Source: Mesocentrotus franciscanus | Lineage: Eukaryota; Echinodermata; Echinoidea; Camarodonta; Strongylocentrotidae | DNA: 64,000 bases | NCBI GenBank assembly: GCA_037976565.1 | Contig: CP137675.1 | Location: 8,379,447-8,443,446, forward strand | Direction of reading: 5' to 3' | Shown: positions 1-13,480 of the stretch, in pieces | Layout: every line of letters begins with the position of its first letter | Position numbering within the stretch: position 1 is the stretch's first letter | Position numbers and translations under genes: made by a program | Notes under the pieces: model-generated | Databases searched by the model: none | What the model was told of the DNA's origin: nothing | The model's input: only the letters and a program-made list of their open reading frames with translations

Positions 1-278
1 AGTGGCACTAATGTCCCATGCCTGTGGAATTGTACATCTATCACGTCATACTCTAGACATCTTCCATTTTCGTTCAAGAACCTCACAAGTAAATCACACG
101 TTTTCATTTTACACCTTTAGGCACTGTTACAGAAGGGGGATTTAAGGCATTGCCTTAAATGTCAGTCTGTTGTTTGTTAATTTGCCTTGCTGATTTATCG
201 ATGGACTTGGCTCCTCTTTTCTCAACATATAATGCACTCTACAAGAAAGTCACTCAAGATCTCATATACCCATTCCCC

Positions 279-310
279 TCCTCTCTCTCTCTCTCTCTCT
301 CTCTTTCTCT
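279..310. repeat. (CT)n microsatellite
   Basis: An almost pure CT dinucleotide run. No gene signal was seen in 1-1031 apart from this tract. Confidence 0.9.
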
Positions 311-1031
311 GAGTGGTTGGGTTCATAAAAAGAATGTTTGCTTGCTACATGTTTCCATGACGTTACAATCTATTCTCGTTCACATCTTCCAGACAAACGG
401 CTTTGAGAAAACGTCAAAGTTCACCGATTCAGTGAAAATATTCAGGACGAGTGGGGATAAACAGAGGGGGAGGAAAGATGCTTTTACCTTTGGGTAAAAA
501 TATGGTATGATAATGTTTCATATCTTTGATTGTCACCACATGTTTCATGCACGAGGGAAGACAGGATCATGTCAGATGAATTTCATCTTGTGGATTTGCA
601 TGGTTTGTAGGAGACAAAGGGCATCAGCCTAGTTGGTAAACATCCAATACGTTGAGAAAATAAAGGAATTATCACAAGACTATACGGGATAAATAAAAGA
701 TATTTATGATGGATTATGAGGAATAACTAAATAAAACATATGAATTAATCTTTTTTTTATAACTTTGGCTGCACTAAAATGTGTTTTGATATAAAAAGCA
801 TCAAGACAAATACACCAATGTATTTAGACCTAGGCCATGCCACACACATGTACATACATGTACAACCTCTTCAGAGAGAGGGAGAGAAAGAAAGAGAGAG
901 GATAAGTGAAAAGTGAAAGAAGAAAAAAAGGAAAAAGAGAAAAAGAGAAAGGAGTACCGGTAAGGAACACAAAGATGGACTGAAGAGAAAGAGAAAGAGA
1001 GGAGTGAGGCGAGAAGAGGAACAGTGAAAAG

Positions 1032-1890
1032 CAGAGATAGAGGGATGGAGGAGAGGGGGATAATGAAATAGGCAGATGGAGAGAAACAGAAAGAGAGATC
1101 GAGGGATGGAGGAGAGGGGGATAATGAAATAGGCAGATGGAGAGAAACAGAAAGAGAGATCGAGGGATGGAGGAGAGGGGGATAATGAAATAGGCAGATG
1201 GAGAAAAACAGAAAGATCGAGGGATGGAGGAGAAGGGGGAGAATAAAATAGGCAGATGGAGAGAAACAGAAAGAGAGATCGAGCGATGGAGGAGAGGGGG
1301 AGAATAAAATAGGCAAATGGAGAGAAACAGAAAGAAAGATAGAGGGATGGAGGAGAGGGGGATAATGAAATAGGCAGATGGAGAGAAACAGAAAGAGAGA
1401 TCGAGGGATGGAGGAGAGGGGGAGAATAAAATTGGCAAATGGAGAGAAACAGAAAGAGAGATAGAGGGATGGAGGAGAGGGGGAGAATAAAATAGGCAAA
1501 TGAAGAGAAACAGAAAGAGAGATCGAGGGATGGAGGAGAGGGGGATAATAAAATAGGCAGATGGAGAGAAACAGAAAGAGAGATCGAGGGATGGAGGAGA
1601 GGGGGAGAATAAAATAGGCAAATGGAGAGAAACACAAAGAGAGATCGAGGGATGGAGGAGAGGGGGATAATGAAATAGGCAGATGGAGAGAAACAGAAAG
1701 AGAGATCGAGGGATGGAGGAGAGGGGGATAATGAAATAGGCAGATGGAGAGAAACAGAAAGAGAGATCGAGGGATGGAGGAGAGGGGGAGAATAAAATAG
1801 GCAGATGGAGAGAAACAGAAAGAGAGATCGAGGGATGGAGGAGAGGGGGAGAATAAAATAGGCAAATGGAGAGAAACAGAAAGAGAGATC
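1032..1890. repeat. Minisatellite, 14 copies of a 61-bp purine-rich unit
   Basis: The unit contains GGGATGGAGGAGAGGGG, an AT-rich linker (ATAATGAAATAGGC) and AGAGAAACAGAAAGAG. The landmark GATGGAGG recurs 14 times at 61-base spacing; the unit near 1201-1250 is several bases shorter. Units differ by a few substitutions, such as ATAATG versus AGAATA in the linker and GGCAGATGG versus GGCAAATGG. The plus strand is almost entirely purine. Because 61 is not a multiple of three and the unit has no stop in any reverse frame, all three minus frames stay open for hundreds of codons. These are not genes. Confidence 0.95.
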
Positions 1891-4709
1891 AAGTGCAGAT
1901 CCTGAATGAGGAGACTGTGATTTTGAAGGATCTTTTTGCAAAATGACACACAGTTTTCAGAAACAACGTACAATACTTCTAAGTTAACGGAATGCACGAA
2001 AAAAGTTACGGAGCGTGGAAAAACGCAGAAGAGCGCAGGACATGCAAACAGCTTGTTGTTTCACCTGTTTGATAACACAGTCAATCAATAGAGCTCCCAT
2101 TATAGGTGGCTCTTATTTCAGCTTAAACAGAGATTTTAATCCAAACTCCAGACCTCCGAGGAGAGATAGCAGCATGGGAGGATGCATTGCATTTACACTT
2201 AGTACAAATCATGTATCGCTGTCTTTACAAGCGACAGTTTCAGCAGATAGCTAGGAGCATCTCACATGGTGGTTCATTCACAACAGAGCAAGTTTTTTTT
2301 TCAATTTAATTGAACAATCGATGTGTGAATTCAATTGTTTATCTTTAGATATTTCAAAAAAAATGGATGGAAACTTCAGCAGATAGGATCAGTGTATTGA
2401 ACAGTTTATGGACAATATGACAAGTTTACCTATTTTAATAATTGAATGAATAATCCTTGAATTAATGTGCTAATTTTTAGACATTTTTCCCCCAAAAGAC
2501 TTTTAAAAATGAATCGTAGACCATTCTGCAATTACAAATTCTTGCTCCAGATTGTTATGCTTTTTGTACATTTTCTCCTGTCATATCCAAAGAACTAGTG
2601 TTATTGGAAAACATCAATATTTCCATTGGATCCATGCAGCAGCCTTGAGAAATATGGATATTGGGGTTTCATGATGCATGCATACCTATATAAAGAAATT
2701 CACCTCTACTATCAATCTCAGACCTGTTTTGTTTAAAAACAAAGTATAGTATGAGAAGGGTTAAAGTAGGTCTTCAATATGGGGCTTCTTTCAGAGTGAC
2801 ATATTCCTTAAGTGAAACTGACCAACCGTCGACTTAATGAGAAATACTATGGGACAGACAATAACTCAAGCTTGAAATTATTGCCCAAAACAGAGAGAGG
2901 GAGAGATGGACTTGGGTCATATTTAGGTAAAGACTAGGGAGCTTGCGCTTCATGTATAAAGGTCAAGGCAAATCAGCGTTTGAGCGGCGTCTTATCACCC
3001 TGATATTTCCGCTTTCTTAATCAATATCCTTGACGATGGTATACAAGGTGTGTTTTTAGTTTATCTCTCAATGACCATGCTCCACCACAAAGTAAAAGTG
3101 AAAGTCTAAGAACAGCTTATTCGATCTTCCAACAAACCGCATGGTAAAGAAAAATTGAGGGCAGAAATGAAAATTCTTACCAAATATTGTATCTTTCTTT
3201 CTTTTCTTCTTAAAAATCATTCTTTCCATGTAGCAGAGAAGGAAAAAGCAAGCACTCAACTGCAGTAATATTATTACTATTAGCACTGTGTTCTTTTCTC
3301 CTTGCCTATTTCATCTCCAGAAAAAAATAGGCAGTTTCTTATCCTCGGTCTATGTGTTGAATGCTGTGGGGGTTTCATAGCTATACTATATTTGAAAAGC
3401 TGTCATTTCCTCTAATCCGCCTTCAATTTTGCAATATCTATTCCATTAAAGTGCTGTGATGTGTAATCAGTTCTAATCTACCACTCCTTATCTCTACACC
3501 ATCTCAAATTCCCTTTTAAATTGATAAAGGATTGATTTCTGCTAATAATCACCCCCAAGCTATAAAACCTCTCTCTACTTGATACCTCATCGCTGATCAA
3601 AATCTAATGTTTCTCCTTCCTCCTTCTCTATCAGCTGTTTGGCAACCTTTACTGAATCCCAAATGTCATGCTCACCATCTATCTATAGAAAGATGAATTT
3701 CTCAATGTTTAATAATGCCAATCATGTTGTTGATCGTCTGGTAGAGAGTCTGAATTCCTACGCTGATCACATTTCCAACAGGTATGGTCACATGGGACTA
3801 TCGTAGTTTTAAACTTTAAGTTTGTGAAACATTGAAGTTTCAAACGATGATCCACTAACAACGATACAGGTCACATGAAACTGAAACATTAAGTTTTCAC
3901 ATTTTGTACAACTTCAAGCCAGGCGAGCACATTGTTTTTTAACAACATGCTGGTGAAACCTCCAGTTCATTGTAGCTGCACAGCACATAACATCGAGTGA
4001 GGACCCCTGTGGGTTGCTGTTAACACTTTAACTATAAGATCGCTTGCCATTTACAGTTTAAAATCATGAGTGCATCTGCAAGGTGCGTAACAACATGATA
4101 ATCTCAAAGTTTAAAACTTAAAATTTACAGACTCTTGTGTGAACCTTGCCAATGTTTTATCTCTCCTTTCATCTGAAGTGGAGACTCCAGATAGTGCATC
4201 TAAACAAATGCCTTCTTCAGTTCAAGGTTAAATGGTTCTCTTTCCTAGTAAAGTTTACTTAAGATCATGCTCACATTAAAGGAACATTTCATTTTCTTGT
4301 TCTGAAATTTTCATTTGTTATTCAATTAATTTTTTCCATATACATAAACGATAAAACAGGCACAAAGGGACAGATATATAACTGCAAGAAGATATGCATA
4401 TTCCAAATATCAATATCCTTGCATTTACACTTCCTAAACTGGCCACATGATTAACAATATCTCATATTGGCTGCTTACACCTGACAGTATGGAGTTGCCA
4501 ATTTGATACATAACAAGTCAAAGATTTTTCCGATAATATATATCTTTTGCAATATGAATGCATTCACATTTTTCCTTCCATGCTACTGGTTAAAGAGTAA
4601 TGGTTAACCAGTGAACAACTCTAAATTCCATTCCATTTAATCCAATAGATTGCACAAATTCCTTATTCAAAGCTTGCTTGTCTTGTACTAGTTAACCATA
4701 TTCTTTATT
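1891..4709. other. Gene-free AT-rich interval
   Basis: No convincing exon, RNA gene or recent mobile element was found. A weak inverted match between about 3,800 (TTTTAAACTTTAAG) and 4,120 (AAAGTTTAAAACTT) may be the remains of an old TIR element. Confidence 0.4.
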
Positions 4710-4851
4710 TAAGGTTAACTATATTCCTTTAAGATATATATAAAATGGCATCCTTGGAATCATCATCTTTCCACTATCTTTAAGGTTAACTATTCCTTTA
4801 CAATATATATACAAAATGGAATCCTTGCAATCATCTTCTTTCCACTCTCTT
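4710..4851. repeat. Tandem duplication, two copies of a 71-bp unit
   Basis: Each copy opens with TAAGGTTAACTAT and closes with a TTTCCACT(A/C)TCTT motif, enclosing an AT-rich stretch with ATATATA and AAAATGG. The copies differ at several positions and by small indels, so the duplication is not very recent. Confidence 0.85.
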
Positions 4852-6142
4852 GTCAAAGAGCATCTTTCAATATCAACCATACAGTGATTATGTTTGATGT
4901 CCACTGCACGTCTCAGAGTAACTTCATCACAGAGACCTCTTTATTCTTCACTGAATACCACGATAGATCAATTCCCTGAAAGGCCCTGAATCCCATCAAC
5001 TCACCAAATGAAGAAGAACATGGATGTGCCTTGCCGGCGACAGCACCGTGTAGCCCGAGGGCTCACTTCCCATCCCGGCAAACATTAGCACTCTTGCTAA
5101 AAGCACTTCCCCCGTGTGACAGCCTTTCCCGAGCAAAGAACTACGTTAACCATCTCGCGACCATGGTTAAAGGCAAAGTGCACATATTCAATACCAGGAT
5201 TCATCACCAGGATTCATCCATGGGAAGCATTCAATTATTCTAGAATTCTGTCTGAGCTTTTGATTTTACAATAGAGGAGTAACTTAATACTAGGCAAGAT
5301 TGCCTCATGACAAGTGAGTTAGTGAATAGTACTAGACTTGTGTGTTTGACATGTTCTAGTTCTAAAGTTTTTTTTTTTTTTACTCCCTGGGTATGATTTA
5401 ATTTTCTGGGTATTCCTTTAACTTGCTTCAATACAATGTGAATACGTGTAAAAGTTGCAAGTCTATATTTTACCTACACATGCTGCAGTAACAATATCCC
5501 TGATTCTACTAATTCATGTAACTCCGGTGCTGGGAAGTCACGTTTTAAAAAAGGGACAACTGAGACCTCAGTCTAACTTTTTTTTTTGTTAAACTCAACT
5601 TTAGACTGAGCTTTAAGCCCATCATTGGGTTTAGACTATAGAACACAGCAGAAGAGTTAAGCATTTACTTTCCAGAGTCCTAATAAGATTTGGGATCTTT
5701 AGAGGAGCTAAACTGAAATCACAGAAATCATTACGTCAAATGCAAAGGGAAGGGATGACAGTATAAAGACAAAATTTAAGAGCACAATAAAGGAATAGCA
5801 ATGGTAGAAATGGGTATTTAAAGATTGAATGATGGAATTCTCCTAACAAAATCAGGGAAGATCAAAACTGTGAGTGTGATGCAATCAAGAAGGAAGTGGG
5901 CCATGATGAGAAGTGAGCGAGGAAACCTTTTCAAGGGAGAGGAGGGTATTTTGTGCTACTTAACTAAATGTGGGATGTAGCCTAAAGGCATTTTCTCACT
6001 CCACTTGTTACAGTGCAGTGACAATTGGAATAAAAGATGTGCTGCATACGTCTGTCCTACGTAAGAATTTTCTCAACTTGCACTTTTAAATAGTGTGAGA
6101 AAATAACGGTTGATGGGGAAAACAAATAGAGTGAAAGAGGGC

Positions 6143-6179
<37 letters not shown>

Positions 6180-7739
6180 AGAAAAAGTAAAATATGGCAA
6201 AATGGAGTGTGAAAGAACAATTTAGAAAAAAAGAGGTGTAACAAATGTAAAGGGCATGAAAGTAAAAGGAGAGAGAATAGGAGATACATAGAGAAAGTAA
6301 CAGGGGGAGAAAAGATGGGGACATTGACGAGGGAGAGAGAAGGGTGAAAGGGGAAGATAGAAAGAGTGGGAGAGAGAGAGAGAGTAAGAGAAGGAAAGAT
6401 AAAAATGTCAGAGTGCTATCAGGTGAAGATGTGAACAAAGCCATTCCCGTAACCTCTTCTTTTTGTCTTTAACAAAATTTGAATCTAGGTGTACTTAAAC
6501 TAACTGCAGCAAAATGGGACATCACAATGGCAGACATTCCAAACAAACCATCCAGCATGCCAAACCCGCAGACACTGCCATCATATTATGGAGCCATGCG
6601 TTCCGAAATGAGAGTGGACAAACACAGAGGTGTCACATGACAGAATTGAACATGTGTGCTAAAAACAAGAACGTGATGACATCAAGTCTCATGAGGTTGC
6701 AAATGTGGCCAAATTCTCTTCCCCTGTTGACTCAGACTCATTCAAATAAACAAGACCTAGACCTGATTTAGAAAACTAGACACACGCGCATCTGGCTGGC
6801 TGGTCGGGCAGCCTGAGCTGAGCGTGGGCTTGAAATTAATTGACAGGAATTGAAAGGAATTGAAAGTACTACACATGAGAATCATAATGACGTTTTAATA
6901 GTAATGTCAGGCTACATTTATTCTCTACACTCTGCGTATGAATGTAAAACACACAAGCCTGTCCATGGCCGTCAACATCCCCACACCCAAGAAGCAATGA
7001 TGAATTTGAGGGTATCAAGCTGTTGCCAATTTGGCTGAACAATATTTCTCCAAATTGCGCTATGATGTGATTTATTCAGACAGCAATGCAATCCGCAGTG
7101 GGGCAGGTAATAAAATTCATCTCATACCCCTTCTTTGAGAAGATAAATTGTTTGCGAATCGAAAACAAACACTTAAATCCTCTCCTTCTCTTCTAAATTT
7201 ACGAGGCTATGGTGATTTCATGAAAGTCTGCTGGTATTGTGCAATCGAGTGCACTCATGGTTTCAACTTGACGTTCGAGCATGACTAACATGACTAACTC
7301 TTTTCTCCTATAAGGCTGCTGCTGTTTTGCTCTGCATTCATAATATGCGCAATTAAAACAGGGAGGAACCTCAATTCAATTACACAGATTTACTGATTTA
7401 CATAGTCACTAGTTCTTGCCACATTAACTAACAACTAGCACGACCCGTGGAAAATCCACAGTCTGGGGGGGGGGATTGTCAATAGATATATAAATTAAAA
7501 CCACCAAGAACTTTATTTGCAAATTAGAGGAAACCATAAGTTCCCGATCCAACTCTAGTTAGTTATTCTTAAGATACTGACAGTAATCACATTGATTTTT
7601 CACGATTTCAAGGGTAAATCATTAAAACGAACATGTGTACGTTTTTGACACACTCAAAATAAGATAGTTGGATATGTGAGAGATAACAGCAAGTATATAG
7701 TTAAAGCATAAAAATAACCACATTAACGTTCTCGAGTTG
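4852..7739. other. Gene-free interval with an (AG)n tract
   Basis: The interval holds a pure AG tract at about 6145-6175 inside purine-rich DNA (6120-6400), and short scattered open frames with no recognisable content. A run of G lies near 7465. Nothing else was supported. Confidence 0.4.
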
Positions 7740-8124
7740 ATGAGTTGGAATATTCAGAAACGGGTCACGAATAATAACAGACGGGACTACACTACATGGT
7801 ACGTTGGCGCGTTGGCGACCAACGGACATACTACGTTTTGGTGGGGTATTCTAAAGTTAAGTAGATGTAGAATCTACTTTATATTAAATTATGCTTAGGT
7901 CTACCTCTAATCTCTAAGTTAAGGCGTGGACTTCCCGGGAAGCCCAGAATCACAGACAGCTGCATGCATTCAATGGATTTTAACGCGTATCGCATACACG
8001 TACGTACACGCAGTGTCCTATAAAGCATACCGTATAGCAAGATGACTAACACGGGGTAGGCCCAACCCGTTGCATCGTGCATTTGCTACACCACATTACG
8101 TGAGTTGATCGTCGTCTATCGTGT

Positions 8125-8350
8125 ATCTCTTTGATTACACAGAGGGCACGTGTACGCCTTGCTGCCTCACTCGCGCGGGTTCATTGCCTCTCGTCTGCTC
8201 GTCCTCCCGGGACCCCGACACCACTATTAACGACATCAACGGCGACCACGGGGGCGACGTGGCACGCGGAACATGGGAGCGTGTCCGCGTGGAATTGCGT
8301 CACCGTTCCCATGGAACGGCGAAGGCGGGTACAGTCGAGGAAAGACATTT
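8125..8350. promoter_or_regulatory. CpG-dense GC-rich island in AT-rich DNA
   Basis: About 225 bases hold many CpG dinucleotides (for example CTCGCGCGGG, GGGCGACGTGGCACGCGG, GGCGAAGGCGGG), while both flanks are AT-rich. Overlapping short open frames exist on both strands, as expected of stop-poor GC-rich DNA, and none looks like a known protein. It may be an unmethylated regulatory island, a first exon, or an old GC-rich insertion; the sequence does not decide. Confidence 0.3.
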
Positions 8351-8360
8351 TTGATGTCAG

Positions 8361-11049
8361 AAAAAGTACCCCAACGACGATTTTGCGTATTAATATATAG
8401 ATGCTTAGCAGTATACAACAGATCATACAATATATATATTTTTTAGACATAGTTGTTTAAATATAAACTTAATTGTTACACTCTGTTCAAATCATTTTGA
8501 AAATAAAGCATTATCCATATTCCATAATCTGCTTTTTTCCCTTTTTTTCTCCTTTTCTTGTAAGATTATTCTAATATCTTTTCTGAGCAGGCTTCTTTTC
8601 TCTAATATCTGAAATCTCAAAGTAAATTCAGACCTTAAAATCTAATTTTGTCTACATTATCCGGCAGCCATCTGTGCATGAATGGTATACAAAAAATTAT
8701 GAGAATTACACTTATTGCATTTCATCCATCTTTCACATTCCCAGCAGGCATGCAAAATTCTTGAAGGTGATCAATCTAGTTACAGGGAAATTTTACCAAA
8801 CCTCACCACAATCACTGCCCATACCCAGCGGCAGTCTTTTCACAGAAAACCTCTTATTCCTAGCAAAATGATTATTCATCCATTGGAAATACACAACTCT
8901 TTCTTGGATTTGAGATAAGGAATACCACTGGAAAAAGGGTTTAAAAAAAGATGTACACGTGGCACCATTTCTAGAAAGAAACAAACAAATTCAATGAACA
9001 TAGCATGTAAAAGTAAAGCTTCCTCCTTTGTCCTTATGTGCAATTAGTGCACAGAAATGATTAATGAATATTTTACAAAAGTTTCACCTTGAAATTAGTC
9101 GTTTCATTCTTAGATTGAGCAATCAAATTTGTCACACAAATTCCAAAAAGGTATCTGATTCTTTTTCAAAAAAGAAGAATGGCTTCTTACGCAAAATGCA
9201 AGTTCTTAACCAGGTATTGCAACAGACATCACCATTAGCCTTTAGTAATCACCAATGCCCTCTTTAGACCACAGTGAATCTTCTCTCTTTTTTCATACCG
9301 GTATGTCTTAGAGAAGTTTAAATAGGATAAGCTAACTTGGTAGAAGTAGAGGAGAGAAAGGGGATCACAGCCAATCGCCCCTAGGAAACACCAGTGTGCT
9401 CTGAAAAGGGAAAACACCTAACCCCAAGAAAGGATACTTGGAAAATCAATAGGAAATGCAGTGGGTGTGAGCCAAGACAAGTTAATTGAATTTACAACAT
9501 GCATCAGTATAGAGTATATTGTAAAGTTGAAGTGTTTGGGCTGTTGACTTAATATGCAATCTTTCCTCATCTACTCTACTTATTTCTCTTTCCAGTTTCT
9601 ATCTTCCTCTCTTTTTCCTCTCCTTCTTCTGCTTCTTCTCCTTCTTTCTATTCTGCTCCTTATTTCTATTCTGCTCTTGCTCCCCCCCCCCTCTCTCTCT
9701 CTCTCTCTCTCCCTTTCTTCTCCCTCTCCCGTCTCCCTCCTTTTCCCTCTTCTTCTTTCTCTCCATCTCCTCCTTCCCCTCTCTGGTTTAATTATTTTTC
9801 TCAGCAATATAAACAAAAAACCTTACCACACAAATCCATACAAACATTTCTGAGAACAGATACTCTTGGAAACCATAAAACTTTGCCATAGGGGCCATAG
9901 GGCGATAAACCTGACAACAGACAGTGATCATAGCATGCTTGATTAAATAGTAAAATTCATCCGTTTCTGATTACATGCACAATATAAACTACTCAAGCTG
10001 AGGTAATGGAGTACACACAAACTAACATGAGCTTTCTCACTGGATGAAGGACATGTCATAACAACTGGGCTGCTGATAATTGGCAATCTCAAATTCAATT
10101 AAATTTCTCATATTAGGTCTCACGTGGATTGCATCCATTACAAAGCTGTCACACTGAAATATTCAGCAGTGACAATTGAAATTTCATATTGTTTTTGTCC
10201 TCTTTCTCTTTCTCATGTTTAGTATTTGGACTGAGAAATTAGCCCCTTTGAAATTTGTTTTGTACTTTCATTCGGTAAATGCATTTCACTGTAACTCTTT
10301 TAAAAGATAATTTACTAAATGTTTGTGTTTTTAATGGTGATCTTGTAATTCTTTACCCCTTAACTTTATTGTGCCTCAAAGCACAGGAGAATTTTCGAAG
10401 TCTCATTTCATTTTCATTTCAGTTCGTTTTATTTCAACACAGAGGCACTTGCTGGAGCCAACGGGTGTTCTTCTGCGAATTCGAACTTAAGTCTCTTTAA
10501 AAAAGGTGCCAATGTGACGCAAGGTCTATACACAGAGAGACAAGCTGACTTTTATGACTGGAGTAACAGCAGCATCCTCTTATAGGGGTCCCTCAGGGAT
10601 ACGTGGGAAGACAGGTTTTAGCATTAAGGCATTGTCAATGAAACCATTCTGACTGAATCCGACTCATCCACATCATGATCACAAGCCGATGCTGAAGAAA
10701 TCAACTCAAGGCCAATTTCAATACTCTTTTATGTATCCCATAGAAATCTTGTTCGGATTACGGAACATACGTGTGCACATTCAATATGTGATGGACAAGG
10801 CTACTGAAATTGCCTCAGGTTGGATTCTCAAAAGTCACTGCCATCGTATTTCAGCTTTCAAGTACAAAACACTGCACTATTCTGAATGACTGGCTTACTG
10901 ATTTAAAAGAGTTTTAGGTGAAGATTATATTTCAAGCGCTCCTCTAAAAATAACCATAGATGTTCATCAACTTGCCAATATAAAAAAAAAATGATTGGCT
11001 GTGAAAGGTATGAAATATTTTCTCAAGGAAACTTTAAAATTCTACCTGT
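8361..11049. other. Gene-free interval with a pyrimidine-rich tract
   Basis: About 9550-9785 is strongly CT-rich, including a C run and a pure CT run near 9680-9715. It gives open frames on both strands by composition only. No exon was supported in the rest. Confidence 0.4.
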
Positions 11050-11445
11050 TTAAAGATAAGACCAGTTCTGGTCGTGCGATTGCATTTGTGAAAGAAACGT
11101 TGTGGAATCGATCAGAAAAGGTTGATCATCTAGCATATAAGTATTGGTGTGTACTGCAAGGTTCTGGAATTATCAAAATGATAAGAAATTTGGCCCAGTC
11201 TTGGTAAAGTTACAAGCACTGTACACAGAAAGATGTATATGGGACTACGTGACCACGTGCGCGATATCTATTTGGTCCCAATAGATATAATAATTTACCA
11301 AATATATCAATTAGTAGGCGATTTCCCGGCAAAATTTGTAGCACCACGTATTAGTCAAAACATATTCTTTCACATGATTGTTAATGAGAGCTTCCATTTC
11401 ATTTTTTGAGAGAGGGGCATTTCCAAAACTGGTCTTTACCTTTAA
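11050..11445. mobile_element. TTAA-flanked MITE, about 396 bp
   Basis: The left end reads TTAA then AGATAAGACCAGTTCTGG. The right end, read inward on the other strand, is TTAA then AGGTAAAGACCAGTTTTGG. The TIRs and the TTAA flanks match the pattern of piggyBac-type non-autonomous elements. The first 200 bases (GTGGAATCGATCAGAAAAGG, TGGCCCAGTCTTGGTAAAG) are closely similar to the insert at 57068-57467. No transposase frame is present. The superfamily is inferred from the TTAA target. Confidence 0.75.
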
Positions 11446-11509
11446 GAGCCATGGATGTTAATTCTTTTAAAAGTACAAGAGTATACAGGTTTTCTGTTCT
11501 CAACAGACA
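11440..11509. repeat. Possible degenerate copy of the hairpin repeat
   Basis: An AAGAGCCATGG...GTTAATTC arm and a later CTGTTCTCAACAGAC arm resemble the two sides of the dispersed hairpin described at 12163, but pairing is poor and the segment abuts the MITE end at 11445. Confidence 0.3.
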
Positions 11510-12162
11510 ATTTATTTTTATTATGCATCGCCGGTTATTCACTACCATTTGCAGCGCATTCTAATTAAGCCACAAATAGCATTTTGGCTCAAAAATAGTA
11601 GTTAAATAGTACTTAAACCCTCTCTTCCCATCAATATGAATTACAGAGAAAACATATGCCCAACTTTGCAACTTTGCACTAGACCGACATCATATATATT
11701 TTTTTTAATGACCATCTAAATTTGTTCTGCGATATTGTTTACTCTCCAACGTACTGCTGCAAGGTACAAACTTCATTTGCTACCCTAAGCTAACCCCATA
11801 AGTAATCAATAGTGATACTGGACAGTCACTGATAGTATGTATGCCGTAAGACCCGAGAGACAGGGTATGCAGAACCTTTGCTATTACACCACCAAGCATG
11901 ATCTCCTGACAAAGGACAAAAAAGGGGGGCAGGAATGAAAGCAGTAGACAGAGAGGAAAGAAGGGATGGCTGAAGAAGGAAGAAGTCAAGAGGGATTGAC
12001 AAAATCTATTAAAGGGGGAGGAATTGTAGAGGAAGATTGAGACCAGTCTAAACAAATGAAGCATGTGGAAACTGTAATACATAAGAAACTGAAAATAGCC
12101 TTGTTTACACTTTCTAGCCTCATCAAAGAATTATTGAAATACCCGGTACATAGTATCATTTT

Positions 12163-12229
12163 CTGAGAGCCAGAAGGGTGTTATCTCTGTGAAAATTCTA
12201 AGAGTTAATGCCCTTCTGGGTCTAAACAG
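12163..12229. repeat. Dispersed hairpin repeat, copy 1
   Basis: The left arm CTGAGAGCCAGAAGGGTGTT pairs with a right arm that includes TTAATGCCCTTCTGGGTCTA, around a loop of about 12 bases. The same palindrome occurs at 12904, 14086, 20164, 23152, 24109, 54016 and 60393. The shared core is AGAGCCAGAAGGGTGTTAAC and its reverse complement, often flanked by CTGTT and AACAG. Confidence 0.8.
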
Positions 12230-12903
12230 ATGATGTAAAGTAAGGCAATTATGTCTTAAATATAAAAAATAGTATAACTATATTTGTATTCTGTTTCTAT
12301 GACAGTATTAGCTATGGAGTATAGAATGTGATGATTTTTTCTTCCAATGTGCCGTTATAAACATTTATATCCTACAACTAAAAATTTGGTTGAAAGAGTG
12401 TATGCATTTCTATCCTAGAAGTTTAAATCTTTCTGGCACACTTAATTTACTCATTTAATTAAATTCCACTGGCTGCACAAAATCGATACTGGATCCAATC
12501 GCTTTCCTTTACTTCTATTTCTTCTGATTCCCAATAATTCAGTTGAAAGCTAAGAAAAGGCACAAAGGCACGTTCAAAGCAATATAACCAGAGAACATTT
12601 TCAAACCCCAATTTTCTCAAGTTAATCTTATTTCAAATAAATTCTAAAAATACATACCATTAAATATCTCCCGGCACGAATAATGCTTCCCTACAGTAAT
12701 AAGACTGGATACATTACATCAAATTGTTATCAAACTATGCTATCACTTGCAGAATTTCCAAACATATTCACAACTGTTCCAACTGTATCTTGAGTACACT
12801 TATTTTCCCAGAGAAATTGCCGTTATCAAATCACCATGAAATTTATCTCCACAATACTTATATCTGAGAATGTATATGTTAGTATTGCTTTTGGCATCAT
12901 ACG

Positions 12904-12972
12904 TTTGGAGCAAGAAGGGCATTAACTCATATATTTCAACACAGGGTCAACACCCTTCTGGCTCTCATCAGA
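12904..12972. repeat. Dispersed hairpin repeat, copy 2
   Basis: The left arm GGAGCAAGAAGGGCATTAAC is matched by the right arm CAACACCCTTCTGGCTCTC. It lies about 740 bases from copy 1 and differs from it at several arm positions, partly with compensating or G-T changes. Confidence 0.8.
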
Positions 12973-13224
12973 CAATATGCAAAACATTGAAACTATTCTC
13001 AGATTATTACTCTCTAATAATTTATACACAGGGTTTAACAAGAGAAATGTCAGTATCTAAAATAGAAAGTGTTTGGAAAGCATGAGTGATTACAAAGACT
13101 ATAAAATACAATGAATGGAGGCATGCATGGAAGTAATATCATAGAGCACTTAAGAGGGGAAATCGAAATAGCTTTACATTAGGAGGAGGAAGAAAATGGG
13201 GGGAAAATTGGGAAAGAGATAGAG

Positions 13225-13225
<1 letters not shown>

Positions 13226-13289
<64 letters not shown>

Positions 13290-13480
13290 GAGAGAGGAGA
13301 GGGAGAGGGAGAGGGAGGAGAGAGGGAGAGAGAGAGAGAGAGAGAGGGAGAGAGGGAGAGAGGGAGAGAGGGAGAGAGGGAGAGAGGGAGAGGGAGAGGG
13401 AGAGAGAGAGAGAGAGAGAGAAAGAGAAAGAGAGAGATAGAGATGGAGAGGGAGAGGGGGAGAGAGAGAGAGAGAGAGAA
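13226..13480. repeat. (AG)n / (GGGAGA)n microsatellite array
   Basis: About 250 bases are almost pure purine: AG repeats interspersed with GGGAGAGA units. The open frame on the minus strand (Leu/Ser only) is compositional. Confidence 0.95.

Noticed and set aside
1032..1890. CRISPR-like spacing of repeats
   Set aside because: Units are contiguous with no unique spacers, and the sequence is eukaryotic. The same applies to 33403-33532.
801..1997. Long overlapping minus-strand reading frames (398, 356 and 263 codons) rich in Ser, Leu, Pro and Phe
   Set aside because: They are three frames of one 61-bp purine-rich minisatellite; all frames being open is a result of composition and unit length, and no splice or start context supports coding.
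8121..8450. Short overlapping frames in the CpG island as genes
   Set aside because: Stop-poor GC-rich DNA opens several frames on both strands; none has recognisable content.
9554..9853. 99-codon plus-strand and 78-codon minus-strand frames
   Set aside because: Both derive from the pyrimidine-rich tract; no gene context.
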